The translations under genes and the position numbers were made by a program. DNA of 64,000 bases from Lepiota brunneoincarnata (lineage: Eukaryota; Basidiomycota; Agaricomycetes; Agaricales; Agaricaceae). The notes beneath the pieces are model-generated. The model was not told the origin of the DNA, did not search any database, and saw nothing but the letters and a program-made list of their open reading frames with translations. How positions within the stretch are numbered: position 1 is the stretch's first letter; every line of letters starts with the position of its first letter. Below, piece by piece: positions 29,500-40,806 of the stretch. The stretch covers positions 248,001-312,000 of the forward strand of contig JAEBUN010000019.1 of the NCBI GenBank assembly GCA_023014365.1, written 5' to 3'.

Positions 29500-31425
29500 A
29501 TGTCACAATATGACTTGCCTCCAGAAGACTTCATGGTCGATCTTCAGCACATGCACTTTGGCGGTTACATATATTGTACGTATAAGCCCGTTATCACTGT
29601 GACGGGTCAATTAAGATCGCCGCAACTTTTGACAGGTACCGTGGTCACTTTGCTCATTTGTGATACCTTGAGTACATTGCAACGGGAGGTGAGTAGCCCC
29701 ATGTCCCGAATCTAGGTCACTCACCACATACAGGTTCGCCACATCTATCGGTCAGCATAGCAGTGTACCGTATCGGCTAATACTAATGCCTCGTGTCGGG
29801 ACAGAGGGTCATGGTCTATGATCCCAATCCTCTATACCTCCCTCCGTGTTCTATGCGTGGGCTTTCTGATGTAGGTAACCCAACCCTTGCCCTTCCGCCA
29901 TCAAAGACTGACAGGAATTAGATTAGAATTTTACAGTATGCCTCAGATGGTCCTTGTGTTTATCATAGCACTGAAATCGTCATTTTAAGTCGGACAAACA
30001 GCACACCTCCATGCTCCAGTGAGTAATGCTACAAACAAGTCGGCATCTCAATAGAAATTGAACATTCACCAGGTGTATGATAAGGGGGCCCTCCTCTCTT
30101 TCTCCAGATTGAAATCGACGTTATTCTTTAGATGCCAAGCTTACATATGGACGGGGAACATGTGAGTACTCGATGTGTTTACAGAGGTTAACTACCTAGA
30201 CAGCACATGCTAGATTATTGTATATTGCCTTGCCCGGGATCATGAAGGCGTTACTCTGCCTGAGACTCCGAGCCCTGTGGGACTACACCCTCATCGGTAC
30301 GTATCCTGGCTCACACATCAGATTTTCTAGCTCATTATGCGTAGTCACAATTATTCTTGTTGTTGCTATTGGTGGTATGTGCTTCTACAACCTCTTCCGG
30401 GCATACCTGAGATGTTACTATATAGCCGAGTTGATTGTATCTACGCTCATTGCCAAAACGACTGCTCACTGCTGATTATATCCCTAGATTGGTGTTATCT
30501 CAACCGGTTTGCATGGAAATCTGTCCAGGAATCACATCCTCGGTGATTTCCCATTACACGGATGCTTCCAAGATGGCGCTTCGCCGTCAGTAACCCGTCT
30601 ACAAACTGCGATCAACTCAGCGCTCTTGTTTGTGTCCGCTTGCAATCCGCAAAGACAAATACTGACATGACAAAGAATAGGGCGGTTGACGAATTCTAGT
30701 ATGCTTTTTAGTGTACAGTGGCGAAACCAAGCCTCACTCTTTACAGGTATCGAATTTCTGCTGACCTTCATCAAGCTCTGTCAGTCCCTGAAAAGGGCAG
30801 AGCTCGTCGGGGACACCCTTCTGGATAGAATTGCCCACATGAAGAAATTTACACCAATCGTCTACGTGTTCTATCGTGACGGAACGTTGTTTGTCTTCCC
30901 GTAAGTCATTCCCCTCTGCTATAGTATGATCCAAGGGGGAATAATCACCATATCGGTACCGCACTATCCAGGATTCTAAGTATGAATCAGCCGCAGCTGA
31001 CACTCCTCAGTGTTACTGATCCCGTCACCCAGTCATATGCGTACTACAGTTCGTGCAAGAATTTGCAGAAGATCATGGCGACCATACCTTTCTCTTAATA
31101 GATTGGTCACCGTGAGATGTTGATGAACATTATCGGTTCTCGAGGCAACTCACACTTTATTGATATTTCTAGGGTACTTGCATTTATGTTCTATATTAGT
31201 GTAAGTACTGTAGCCCCAGGTAGACGACCACGACTAATGGAGTTATTTTATTAGGGAACGCGAACGATCCTCCATCTCCGCGAAGCTAATTGCAAGCTGA
31301 CGGAGTCCCTGGTCTCACGGGTGCAGAAACAAACCACGCTACGCTTCGATCACCAAACTCAACAGGACGATAACCAAGGCAATCCCATCCTTGACTCGAA
31401 TGCGATCATAGAGGAGGAGCGATAG
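29500..31425 (+). CDS. DUF6533 multi-pass membrane protein, copy 1
   Basis: First of six tandem paralogs. Exon 1 encodes MSQYDLPPEDF to GGYIY. Exon 2 gives the DUF6533 signature (TVVTLLICDTLSTLQRE). A 17-nt exon 3 (VRHIYR) and exon 4 (WSMIPILYTSLRVLCVGF) follow. Later exons encode PGIMKALLCLRLRALWDY, ISTGLHGNLYRNHI, the long segment at 30680-30902 ending FTPIVYVFYRDGTLFVFP, and the C-terminus (ILHLREANCKLTESL...IIEEER). GT-AG borders separate them. DUF6533 proteins are basidiomycete integral membrane proteins, probably seven-helix, of unknown function. The exon-4 donor reads GTAGGT instead of GTATGT, and the exact protein was not fully resolved, so functionality is uncertain. Confidence 0.6.
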
Positions 31426-31738
31426 GAGCATTAGGGTAATCGGTGTGATGTGATATACATTCATCACAGGAGAATCATCTTGTGATCACAACATCGGAGA
31501 CGTTAGTGTCGGACAACTGGTGGCCCCGGCCTCCTAGTGTATTTGCATTGGGTTAGTTGTATTTCTCCCCTGTACAGAGTAATCAAAAAAGGCAGCATAT
31601 GTCCATATATCGGTCTATGAGAGTGAAAGATGCAATTTTGGGGCGTTAGCGAGATCCTGGTATCTGAATACTCACCGATGTGTGAGATGGTGTTGAGGGG
31701 TGTTGGGGGGCGGCCTTTGAGGTGAACCGTGGGAGTAA
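31426..31738. repeat. Downstream flank of copy 1 and dispersed segment, copy 2 (left part)
   Basis: From 31497 the sequence matches 28461-28680. It ends in GTGAACCGTGGGAGTAA, where the 653-bp insertion begins. No gene is recognised. Confidence 0.7.
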
Positions 31739-32391
31739 TGGCGAGGTGGACGAGTGGCTGCTCATGTAGTGACCACCACTCGTCACCTCTCGTGCAGTGA
31801 CGAGCCTCGGTGACGAACCCAGAACGAACCTTGACGAACCCGAAACGAACCTCGGATCAAAAACCCATGATCATTTCGACAACCTCCCCGTTCCGTCTGT
31901 GGTACTCAGATAATTTTCTCCATCAATTTTTTTTTCGCTGAGCATGATCGTAGAGTAAATTTTTCCTCCTTATGGGTTTCTCAATGCCCCGCATACCATC
32001 TCCTTTGTCTATCTCTTTTATCTTTCCTAATCCTTTACTCACATAACTACAAAAATTTCCCACTTCTTCCCGTTTCGCGTTCTCCGTCTCTCGGGTAGCC
32101 TAGCTTCGTTTATCTCTCACTCCTCTATCGCCCCCGGGCATAGCAAACGACTAATCTATTATAACACTGTTTGTATATAAAGGATAGGTTCCAGGGACTC
32201 GTTCCGCAGTCAATACACAACCCAAGCTTCAGTCTCACTCTTGCTCTTAGTTTCTCTCTCCCGGATAAACTCTCGTGGTTTCGAAGCCCAGTGATCGTTC
32301 CGTCGATCACGCTGACACCTTGTTTCGTCGTGTTCGCATTGTTTCGTTTCGTTCCGACGTGTTCCACCTGTAGAAGAGTCTGCATCTCTTC
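31739..32391. mobile_element. 653-bp insertion element, AGTAA target duplication
   Basis: It begins TGGCGAGGTGGACGAGTGG and ends TGCATCTCTTC, flanked by AGTAA at 31734-31738 and 32392-32396. The uninterrupted site is visible at 28672-28690. It is related over its length to 57663-58226. The first 20 bases resemble a tRNA-Ser/Leu head (TGGNNGAGTGG, an A-box shape), while the middle holds a TATATAAAGG box. It could be a SINE, a solo LTR with altered ends or another non-autonomous element. It encodes nothing recognisable. Confidence 0.75.
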
Positions 32392-32664
32392 AGTAAACCG
32401 CATAATCAGAGGACGGGACACGGTGCAATGTAGTCTGTGGGACCAGCCGCATTCTGCTACGAATCCGAACTCACTTTGCGGCCGTGCAGGGTAAGGATTG
32501 GCACAGGGCAACGGATGGCAAAGGCCGTGATCCGTTTTCCCTTTGGCGCTAATACATAGACAGTATAGTCACTCCGGCCCTTGATCTGGAGGCTCGAGCA
32601 CTCGGGGAGGAACCGGCACCCTCCAGCGCCTCGCAACAGCTCGCAACGTCCAAGCACCCTCAGC
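32392..32664. repeat. Dispersed segment, copy 2 (right part)
   Basis: This resumes the duplicated segment after the insertion: AGTAAACCGCATAA matches AGTAAGCCGGATAA of copy 1, and GTATAGTCACTC matches CATAGTCACTC. No gene. Confidence 0.6.
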
Positions 32665-32815
32665 GGTAGAAGTGCTCATATTGAGGAAATTCATACCAAT
32701 CATCTACGTATTCTATTGGAATGGAGCACTGTTTGTCTTCCTGCAAGTCACTCTTCCCCAATAATACGGTCCAAGGGAGAATAATCACCATATTTAAACA
32801 CCATCTCGGATTCGA
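32665..32815 (+). pseudogene. DUF6533 exon fragment (relic copy)
   Basis: About 150 bp resembling the end of the long internal exon of the tandem genes and its splice donor. ATCATCTACGTATTCTATTG and CTGTTTGTCTTCCTGCAAGT correspond to the exon end FYRDGTLFVFP and the following GTAAGT, but the donor is destroyed (GCAAGT). The rest of the gene is absent. Confidence 0.75.
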
Positions 32816-32924
32816 ATCAATATCCAGCAAAGTCACGTATTTGCATAGCGGTCCGGATTTCCCAAGCACATCTGTGCGACAGAACATGTTGAATTCAGTA
32901 TTTTGAGCGTGTCCATATTACCGC

Positions 32925-33345
32925 GCGTTGCCGCGGGTGAGGCGTCAATAGTGTTGCGCCTGACGACGTTCAACACCAAGATGGCCGCGGAATCAGATGG
33001 GAGTGTAAATATATACTCGCGTAACCGTTGCGCAACAGGATGGCTGCAGAAGCGCAACCCCCGCGCAACAATTATGCAAATAAGAACAACTGCTTGCACA
33101 GTTGCACCACAGCCCGTCTGGATCACAAGCTTCGTCACTCTTACACAGCCTCTTATTTCCCAGATGGACATGGAACCCCAGATTTCTGTGTTGTATTTGA
33201 TTTGCATCATGGAACTCCAGATTACGCTGACTATGATACCGGTTCAGTTATGCAAACTACCATACAATATGCTAACAACAGTCGATTGAATCATCACCAA
33301 ATCCTCATTTTACTTGTGACTCGTTGCAAGTTTTGGTTAAGTCCA
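32925..33345. repeat. Spacer repeat upstream of DUF6533 copy 2
   Basis: This matches 44490-45060 and partly 29100-29270, 41108-41350 and 54840-54900. Shared blocks include GAGGCGTCAATAGTGT, TTCAACACCAAGA, GTTGCACCACAGCC and CAATATGCTAACAACAGTCG. It belongs to the duplicated unit rather than to a gene. Confidence 0.75.
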
Positions 33346-33683
33346 TAACAGCTCGAAATGTACAAAAGTGACTTGTGATGTTACCAAAATCCATTACAAT
33401 CCACTGAATGGATACAATCTCCAGAATATATTATGGTCAAGAAATCAGCCAGGATTTTGGTGGATTTTGCACAGTTGTAAGGAATTTATCAACATCACAA
33501 TCCATCCATGGGTTTAATAATAAAATTGTGATGGAATATCAGAACCCACCGTGACTTGATATTATCGGTGGTTGCTTCACCTACGTACCTTGATCACCAG
33601 GGCTGCCGATTCTCACACTCTGTAGATACATCCAACAAATCTGGAATCCATGCCACCACCCAATGAGTGTATTTCTCAATAAA

Positions 33684-33690
33684 TATAAAG
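33684..33690 (+). promoter_or_regulatory. TATA box of DUF6533 copy 2
   Basis: TATAAAG lies 69 bp before the ATG. The same box with a GGGTGTCC-like continuation is kept before copy 4 (45310-45316), copy 5 (51595-51601) and copy 6 (55429-55435), all at about the same distance. This supports a common core promoter. Confidence 0.7.
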
Positions 33691-33752
33691 GGTGTCCCCA
33701 CATGAAGAACTGGCTTGAGAATTCTAGCCATCCACTCACTGACACCTAAAAC

Positions 33753-35706
33753 ATGCCACAATACGACTTGCCTCCAGGACGCTTTATAGCCGATCTTCAG
33801 CGAACGCGCTTTGGTGGTTATATATATTGTACTGTACAAGCCCATTATCATCCTATGTGCATCGACCAACTCAATTGGCCACTTCTCTTGACAGGTACCG
33901 TGGTCACTCTCCTTGTTTGTGATACCTTGAGTACATTGCCACGAGAGGTGAGTGGTTGGTTCTATGTCCGGTATCCGGGTCACTCACCCCATACAGGTTC
34001 GTCACATATATCGGTCAGCTTAGCAGTGTACTGTGTCGGCCAATACTGATGCCCGGTCGTATCATGACAGATGGTCATGGTCTATGATCCAAATCCTCTA
34101 TACCTCCCTCCGTCTCCTATGCTTGGGCTTCCTGATGTATGTAGCTCAAACCTTGCCCATCTGCAACCAAGGACTGACGAGCTTTAGATTGGAGTTTTAC
34201 AGTAAGCCGCAGACAGTCCTGTGCTATCACAGCACTGAAATCATCATTTTAAGTCGGACAAACAGCACACCTCCATGTTTCAGTGAGTAATGCCACAAAC
34301 AAGTCGACATCTCGACGGAAATTAAACATCCACCAGGTGTAGGATAAGGAGGCCCTTCTCTCTTTCTCCGGGATTGAAATTGACATTATTCTTTAGGTGC
34401 CGAGCGTATGTATGGGCGGGGGACACGTGAGTACACACCTGTATCTGGCAAGGACAACTGTTTAGACTAAAAATACTAGATTAATATCTGTTGCCTTGCC
34501 CGGGATCATGAAGACGTTACTTTGCTTGAGACTCCGAGCCTTGTGGGACTACAATCTCATCGGTGTGTATTCTGGTTCATACATTAGATATTCTAGCTCA
34601 TTATATCTAGTCACAATCATTATTATTGTTGCAATTGGTGGTATGTGCTTCCGCAACCTCTTTCGGACATAGTGGGACGCTACTACTTATATAGCCGAGC
34701 TGACCGTATCTACGTCCATTGCCAAAACGAGCGTCCATTGCTGATCATATCTTAGATGGGCATTGTCTCAGTTGGTCTGTTTGGAAATCTGTACAGGAAC
34801 CTCTTCTTCGACGATTTCCCATTACACGGTTGCTCTGCACATGGTATTTTACCATCAGTACTCCGTCTACTAACTGCAATCAATTTAACACTCTTGTATG
34901 TGCTCACCTGCAATCCACAGAAAAGATACTGACACGACAAAGAATAGGACAATTGACAAATTCTGGTATGGGACTTGGTGTACTGCGAAAAAGCCGGGCC
35001 TCACTTTCAACAGGTATCGAGTTTCTGCCGACCTTCATCAAGCTCTGCCAGGCTCTGAAGAGGATAGAGCTCGTTGGGGGCACCCTCCGTGAAAGAATTG
35101 CCCATATGAAGGAATTTACGCCAGTCATCTACGTGTTCTATCGCGACGGAACGTTGTTTGTCTTCCCGTAAGTCACACTCCCTGTTATAGCAATCCAAGG
35201 GAGGATACTCACCATATCTGTGCCGCAATACTTAGGGCTCTAGGTATTAATTAACCTCAGTCGATGCTCCCCATTGTCACTGATCCCTTCCACCATCCAG
35301 TCCTAAGCATAGTAAGATTTGTGCAAGAATTTGCAAAAAATCGTGGCAGCCATACCTTTCTTCAATAGACTGGTCGCCGTAAGCTGTTCATGAAGTTTAT
35401 CAGCTTTCGGGGCAGCTCACGCTTTATTGATACTCTTAGGGTGCTCGCATTCATTTTCTATATTAGTGTAAGTGTTGTAGCCCCAGATAGCCGACCGTGA
35501 TTAATAAGGTATTTGATCAGGGAACACGAATGATTCTCCACCTCCGTGAAGCTAATTGTGAACTGACGGAGTCCCTGGTCTCGCGTGTGCAAAAGCAAAC
35601 CACTCTACGCTTCAATTACCAAACTCAATGGGACGGTACCCAAGGCAATATCATCTTGGATTCGAATGCTCTCATAGAGGAAGAGGAAGAGGGACAGTAC
35701 ATGTGA
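33753..35706 (+). CDS. DUF6533 multi-pass membrane protein, copy 2
   Basis: The splice pattern was read most closely here: exon 1 33753-33828 (MPQYDLPPGRF to GGYIY), exon 2 33895-33947 (CTVVTLLVCDTLSTLPRE), exon 3 33997-34013 (VRHIYR), exon 4 from 34071 (WSWSMIQILYTSLRLLCLGF). Joined, these match the DUF6533 core with its acidic tail after the second helix. Further exons encode PGIMKTLLCLRLRALWDYN (near 34500), GIVSVGLFGNLYRNLFFDD (near 34760) and the exon ending at 35169 (FTPVIYVFYRDGTLFVFP). Next come VLAFIFYIS and the charged C-terminus (MILHLREANCELTESL...EEEEEGQYM). Function unknown; a ligand-sensing or transport role would be guesswork. ABC transporter debris follows on the other strand. 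Confidence 0.65.
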
Positions 35707-35974
35707 TTGGTCCCCTTTCCAGTCGAAACCTTGCCTTCGATGGCTGTCCGATCTCTCTCTCGGTCCTTGTCAACTTCTTCCGAATGATGGCTACCTTGAT
35801 CCTCCGGACTGACTCTCGGAACCCTATCTCCTTGGCACATAAAATTTGCACTGTACAGTAGCTAGTTGTCTCTTGATGAGGTACACTGTCTCCCCTTTCT
35901 AAAAATATGGACCATGTACTCTTTTTTTTTTACAGATACTGTATGTACTATCTGGCTTGGGGTCGTAGGATGGC

Positions 35975-37245
35975 TCCTGCCGGCTGGGCCTCTCGGGGAC
36001 TTCGTAGATTGTGCGGAAATCAAGGTAGGGGACCTGGATTTGATCGGTAGGCGCAACGCATTAGAGGCCGAATTATTCGTACTTGAGAGCTGTAGCCTCA
36101 AAGACTGGCTATAAACGAATCGATCAGAAACTGGGCGAGCGTGCAGTTTGCAGAACACCTATAAAGAGCTTGTTTTTGTTGAATGCCTCGTTGATAGTTA
36201 GGTGCCTGAAAGAAACTAAAAGCAAGGAAGGGACCACCAACGATGATTAGGAACAACTTAGCCATTGGACAAATCGGTCTTCTCTAACATACAGCAGGGC
36301 CCCTCTTGAGTAGTTCCCAAGTCTGATGAGCCCATGACATAGCGAGCTCAGGGGAGAGCGTCACTTTAACGACAGGCCGTTTGCGTCCTTCTATATGGGT
36401 GCCATGAATTTCCCGTCGGACGCGAACAGCTTCTTCCAAGTCGTTCCAAACTGCATGCCAATCCTGGTGGCAAGTAGTGCCTGCACCCGCACTATAACCT
36501 CTAACATGTACTCGGCACCGTATTTTCGCGATCAGAGGGAGCTGTGCAAAAAAAAGACGAGAAAAAACCCACAGGTTTTCGTCCGCCAGTTGCGAGCACC
36601 ATTCCTTTCAAAGTAGTCAATGAGCGTTGTCGCATTGTACCCGATATCACCAAAGTAGGCAGTTTGGCCACCCTTCTTGAGCAAGAGCACGCGATCAATG
36701 ACCTAGACCAATGCAGCGGACGGCTGCCATTCGGGGAGCAACGTTCCGTCCCGGGTCAGCGATGGTATCGTGTATCATACCTGGTGGATGCTAAAAACAC
36801 AAGTCAGAAGGCGTGTCAAAGAGGCTAGGTAAGAAGACTCACGTACACAAGATAGCTCAATGCACGCAAGCGAGCAAAGGAAAGACACAGGGCCCCTGAG
36901 AATACCCATACAGGTCGGAGGCCAGAAATTTCGTCCGATTTTCGGCCTCCAACCTTCAAAAAAGCGCCGCTCACCTGGGTTTTCGTCCAGTCCCGACCCC
37001 ACGACCTCAACAGGTATTCTCAGGGGTCCCATGACAGCCCAAGCACTCTGAGAATCGAGACCGGAGGTGGCCTCATCGGGAAATAACAACTTGGGCTGAA
37101 CAGCTTGGGTCAGCAATGTGAAGCTCATAATTCAGCCATAGGCCACTCATTACCTTAGCTGCGAGTCCTACGCCGAGAGTGGGGCACTTGCGATGTTCAA
37201 TTATCAAGAGAAACCAATGATAGCCTCCTCATATTCTTCATGTCT
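35975..37245 (-). pseudogene. PDR-type ABC transporter fragment A
   Basis: This is a broken copy of the second half of a fungal pleiotropic-drug-resistance ABC transporter. In gene direction it contains part of the second nucleotide-binding domain (LLFPDEATSGLDSQSAWAV, a degenerate Walker B/D-loop). A 140-bp MITE interrupts it at 36890-37029. Remnants of the region before TMD2 follow, with a sequence matching the EYMLEVIGAGAG region of copy B. The rest of the membrane domain is deleted, joining directly to the downstream flank near 35970. Walker A is absent. Frameshifts and stops exclude function. Confidence 0.75.
36890..37029. mobile_element. 140-bp MITE-like element in ABC fragment A
   Basis: The left end is GGGCCCCTGAGAATACC; the right end, reverse-complemented, is GGACCCCTGAGAATACC: 17-bp terminal inverted repeats with one mismatch. 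The uninterrupted paralogous site is at about 49700-49735 (GAGAGACATGATAGCCC versus GAAAGACACA...CATGACAGCCC here), so the insertion and a short CA-type duplication are visible. It encodes nothing. Confidence 0.8.
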
Positions 37246-38117
37246 GGGTTGGAGATGCACAGCGAGCAGTTATCGATTGGATGTGCCGAGTAGAACAGAT
37301 GGCGCAATTGCGCGGACGAAGCGTTGGTCTGATACGAGAAATAATAGTGGGGGCCAGGGATGGCGTAGAGATGAGGGTGGATGTATGGGTCTGGAGGGGA
37401 TTGAAGCAGACAGGTGGATGTTCCAGCGCTTGAATTGTGAGATGCTTAAAGAGGAGTAGGAATCGGCAAGCTAGATGAAGTGCATCATAAATTGGAGATT
37501 TGTTGAAGGAGGGCTTGAGAACCCGGGGATAAGGGAAACGAACCATGTTGGTACTACCTGTGTGCCTACAGATTTTCGTTTATGGATGGACTGTATTTTG
37601 TTATTATGGCTTTACCGTGAATCGGACCAGAACGTGAACAGGTCGTACCTAAGTGTGCTAAGTGGTGCATTTGGCGGCTTAACATTGACCAGCTTGCCAT
37701 AAATTGGGTTCAATTTAAGCTCATTTTACGGCCAGTGGAGGCGAGCATCAGGGAAGGTCCCCCATCAATACGTCAACCTCTTGGGCGCGAGCCTCTATCT
37801 GGTAAGTAGTCTAGGTGCTTGACTCCCTCAAGCCGGTAATTTTGTATGCCAGGCCCCCTGGCTCCTTGACCCACCCCACTTCCCCTGATAGCTCCCAACA
37901 GATGGGTGTCCTGCTGGGGCAAGGACTAGTAGTAGCCCAGTAACTATTCCCCCGTGCTTGGCAGGCTGACGGAATAAGGTTTGATGAGTATGCAAGCGAA
38001 AATCGAACGGTGCCAGATTTACGACTTTACGGATGAATGGCCTGGCGCCCGTAAATCGGGGCAAATATCACTGGTTATTAAAAGAACCTGTTTTAGCTCT
38101 TCGTCACCCTTCTACTT
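37246..38117. other. No gene recognised
   Basis: Sequence between the ABC fragment and the Ca2+/H+ exchanger gene. Short ORFs without motifs; the right part presumably holds the promoter of the exchanger gene. Confidence 0.4.
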
Positions 38118-40343
38118 CCATGGCTTCGACCACCCGCTCAGAAACCACACCTCTCCTTCACAATGACTCAGTGGGTAATAACGACCCTCTTTTCAAACAA
38201 GGAGCTCACTGCGTTAATCAAGGTCGAAAGGGATCCTGGCTGGGCCGAATCTTATAGGTTCCTCTTTAACACCTATTTGAACATCCTCCTTCTCTTTGTA
38301 CCTCTGAGCTTTTGTGCGCATCACCTTAACTGGGACCCCGCTTTGCGTTTCACCTTCAGTTTCCTTGCCATTGTCCCGCTGGCCAAGGTCCGTTGCCTAT
38401 TTCAGTCGCGCGCTCCTTGATCCTCATGTCGTGTTGGGCAACAGCTTCTCGGCGATTGTACCGAACAAATGTCGGCTAAACTTGGCAATACTCTTGCAGG
38501 CCTCTTGAACGCTACATTTGGTAACGCGGTTGAAATCATCGTGGGCGTTGCAGCACTGCTTCAGGGTATGTGCCTCGAGCCGACCGGAAACGTGTATGCC
38601 ACATCCCAGCTGACGCCCGTACCTAGATGAATTCCAAATCGTCCAGACCTCCGTACGTAGTTTTGTCACACAACCAATTCAGGTTCCTTATATTAGAACC
38701 TCAGATGATCGGATCCATCTTGTCTAGCATCTTGCTCGTGCTCGGATGTTCTTTCCTTGCGGGTATGTTGCACTGTGCGTTTGTATCCCTTGGGCGGATT
38801 GAAAGGGAATGCTTCAAGCTGGGTGGTACAGACAAGAGAACAACTTTCAGGTTACTGCTGCGCAAGCGTATGTAGCCATTCCTTATCCGGAACTTCGTTA
38901 ACTGGATGAATTATTAGTTCGAGTTCGGTAAGGTCGTCTCTTGGGGGATGAATCAAACATCAACTAACCCTGTGCTAAACAGCTTATAGCTCTGGCCTGC
39001 ATCGGTAAGCCTAGTCCCATTCCCCCCTGGTCGCCTACTCACAGTTTCAATAGCCCTAGTTATCCCTGCTGCTTACAATGCAACTGTTGGGAGCGGAAGT
39101 GAGTTGCGTTTCAAACTCGGCTAGAAGGTTCCAGTGCTTGACGACATATTCGCTGCAGACCTACAGGGGTTGGAAATCCTCTCAAGGGGCACCGCCGTCA
39201 TCCTTTTAATTGTCTACATTTTCTACATCTATTTCCAGGTGGGTCGAATTGCCAAAAGTTGTCCCAAGATATCGGTTCATGATGCAATCAACTTGTAACA
39301 GCTCAAATCACATGCATATCTTTATGAGCCCGCTCCCTCCCATTCTCTCAATTCTCCCAGGGCTGCTGAATTGGGTCAGGGTGGAGCACAACGGCGACCC
39401 CTGCCCCAGGAAGAGAAAGAGCCGCCCAAGATGAACCTTCCTTCAGCCGCAATTAGGTCATTTCGCGTCTTTTCATGTCTACCCTTCTGCTAATGCCGCC
39501 CCCAGCCTACTCGTTGTAACAGTTGTAATCGCATCCTGTGCGGATTACTGTGAGTGTGCACGCGTGAAGCCCCGATTGGGCTATTTTAACTCGATTGCTG
39601 TAGTGGTCGCTTCCATTGAAGAGACTGCTGACCGCTACGACATCCCAAAACCCTTCATCGGGTTGATACTTTTGCCTATTGTCGTATGTGTTTTCCAATG
39701 TTTCTAGGAACAATTGCTTATGTCTTTCAGGCCAACGCAGCTGCACAAATCACATCCATTCGGATGGCTATGAAAAACAAACCAGAGCTGATAATGGGCA
39801 TTTGTGTTGGTAGCTCAATTGTGTGTCCCTTTCTCTGGTAGCACAGGTTCCGTCTTCACCGCTTCCCAGCAAATTGCGGTATTTGTTGTCCCCCTCTTGG
39901 TCGTCATTGGATGGATGTAAGGAATCAACTGCTTCGGTTTGCCCACGTGATGTGACTTGTCTCGCAGCACCGGACACGATCTCACACTCTTCTTTGCTAA
40001 CTTCGAGGCGAGTCTTTTGATTCAGCAAGGCAATGCGAGATCTGAGCTTCCACAGACCGCGGTACTCTTTTTCTCTGTCCTCCTCACAAACACGTTGATC
40101 CAGTAAGTCACGAGACCAATAACACCGTCATTGGCTGAGGCATGTTATTCGTAGGGACGGAAAATCAAACTACATGGAAGGCATTATGTGAGTTGCTTCA
40201 AGGGCCTATGAATTAACTGATTTGACAGTCGATGTAGGTTACTTGCCCTGTATCTGGTCATAGCCCTTGCATGTATGTGTTTCCCCCCGGGATTTTGTTA
40301 CAACCTGAAACTCACGACCGCGACGCCAGTCTGGATATCCTAG
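38118..40343 (+). CDS. Vacuolar Ca2+/H+ exchanger (CAX/VCX1-like), diverged
   Basis: The gene has at least ten GT-AG introns. Pieces in order: an N-terminus with TTPLLHND; FNTYLNILLLFVPLSF; then TEQMSAKLGNTLAGLLNATFGNAVEIIVGV, written here as motif GNAVEII (alpha-1 repeat); GSILSSILLVLGCSF; LACIALVIPAAYNATVGSG; LSRGTAVILLIVYIFYI; a hydrophilic loop; IEETADRYDIPKPF; NAAAQITSIRMAM (alpha-2 repeat); FVVPLLVVIGW; GHDLTLFFANFE; DGKSNYMEGIM; and a family-typical C-terminus ending FWIS. These antiporters load vacuoles with Ca2+ using the proton gradient. Two oddities: the frames of the N-terminus and first helix do not join (apparent frameshift near 38255), and the alpha-2 motif has lost its acidic residue. 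It is probably a decaying or altered-specificity copy. Confidence 0.8.
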
Positions 40344-40639
40344 AGCCTTGGAAATCTTCGCTCTCGCCTCAGTATTCAAACGTCAGTTGGCTAGTCACAG
40401 TAAATTTGTCATTTTCCCGTTCGAGGCTATCCATTTGGTTCGTGTATTGCTTCCTAAGCCCTTCTGTGGCTTGCCCCACGTCCCGTACGGTACCACTAGG
40501 GGTGTATGATTAACCTTTTAAGGATATGGTCGATTGACACAGTATAGTCGTGGGAATAGATGCATACCTGTTTCACAGTTATAAGCGTTCGAGGTTCAGC
40601 TAAGGTGAGGAAGAAAGAATACAGCCCAGATATCCGGTA
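40344..40639. other. No gene recognised
   Basis: Non-coding sequence between the exchanger gene and a DUF6533 exon fragment. Confidence 0.4.
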
Positions 40640-40806
40640 CAGGAGCCGGGGGGACATGAATGGTTCTCCACTTCCGTGAAGCTAATTACGAGTTGATGGA
40701 ACCCCTGATCTCACGGGTGCAGAAGCAAACCACGCTACGCTTCGATAACCAAGGCAATACCATCCTTGACTCGAATGCGATCATAGAGGAACGAGGGGAG
40801 CATTAG
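40640..40806 (+). pseudogene. DUF6533 last-exon fragment (relic copy)
   Basis: This corresponds to the final exon of the tandem genes (MVLHFREANYELMEPLISR, then QKQTTLRFDNQGNTILDS and a short acidic tail), ending in TAG at 40804-40806. A deletion removes part of the exon and no upstream exons are present. Confidence 0.8.
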
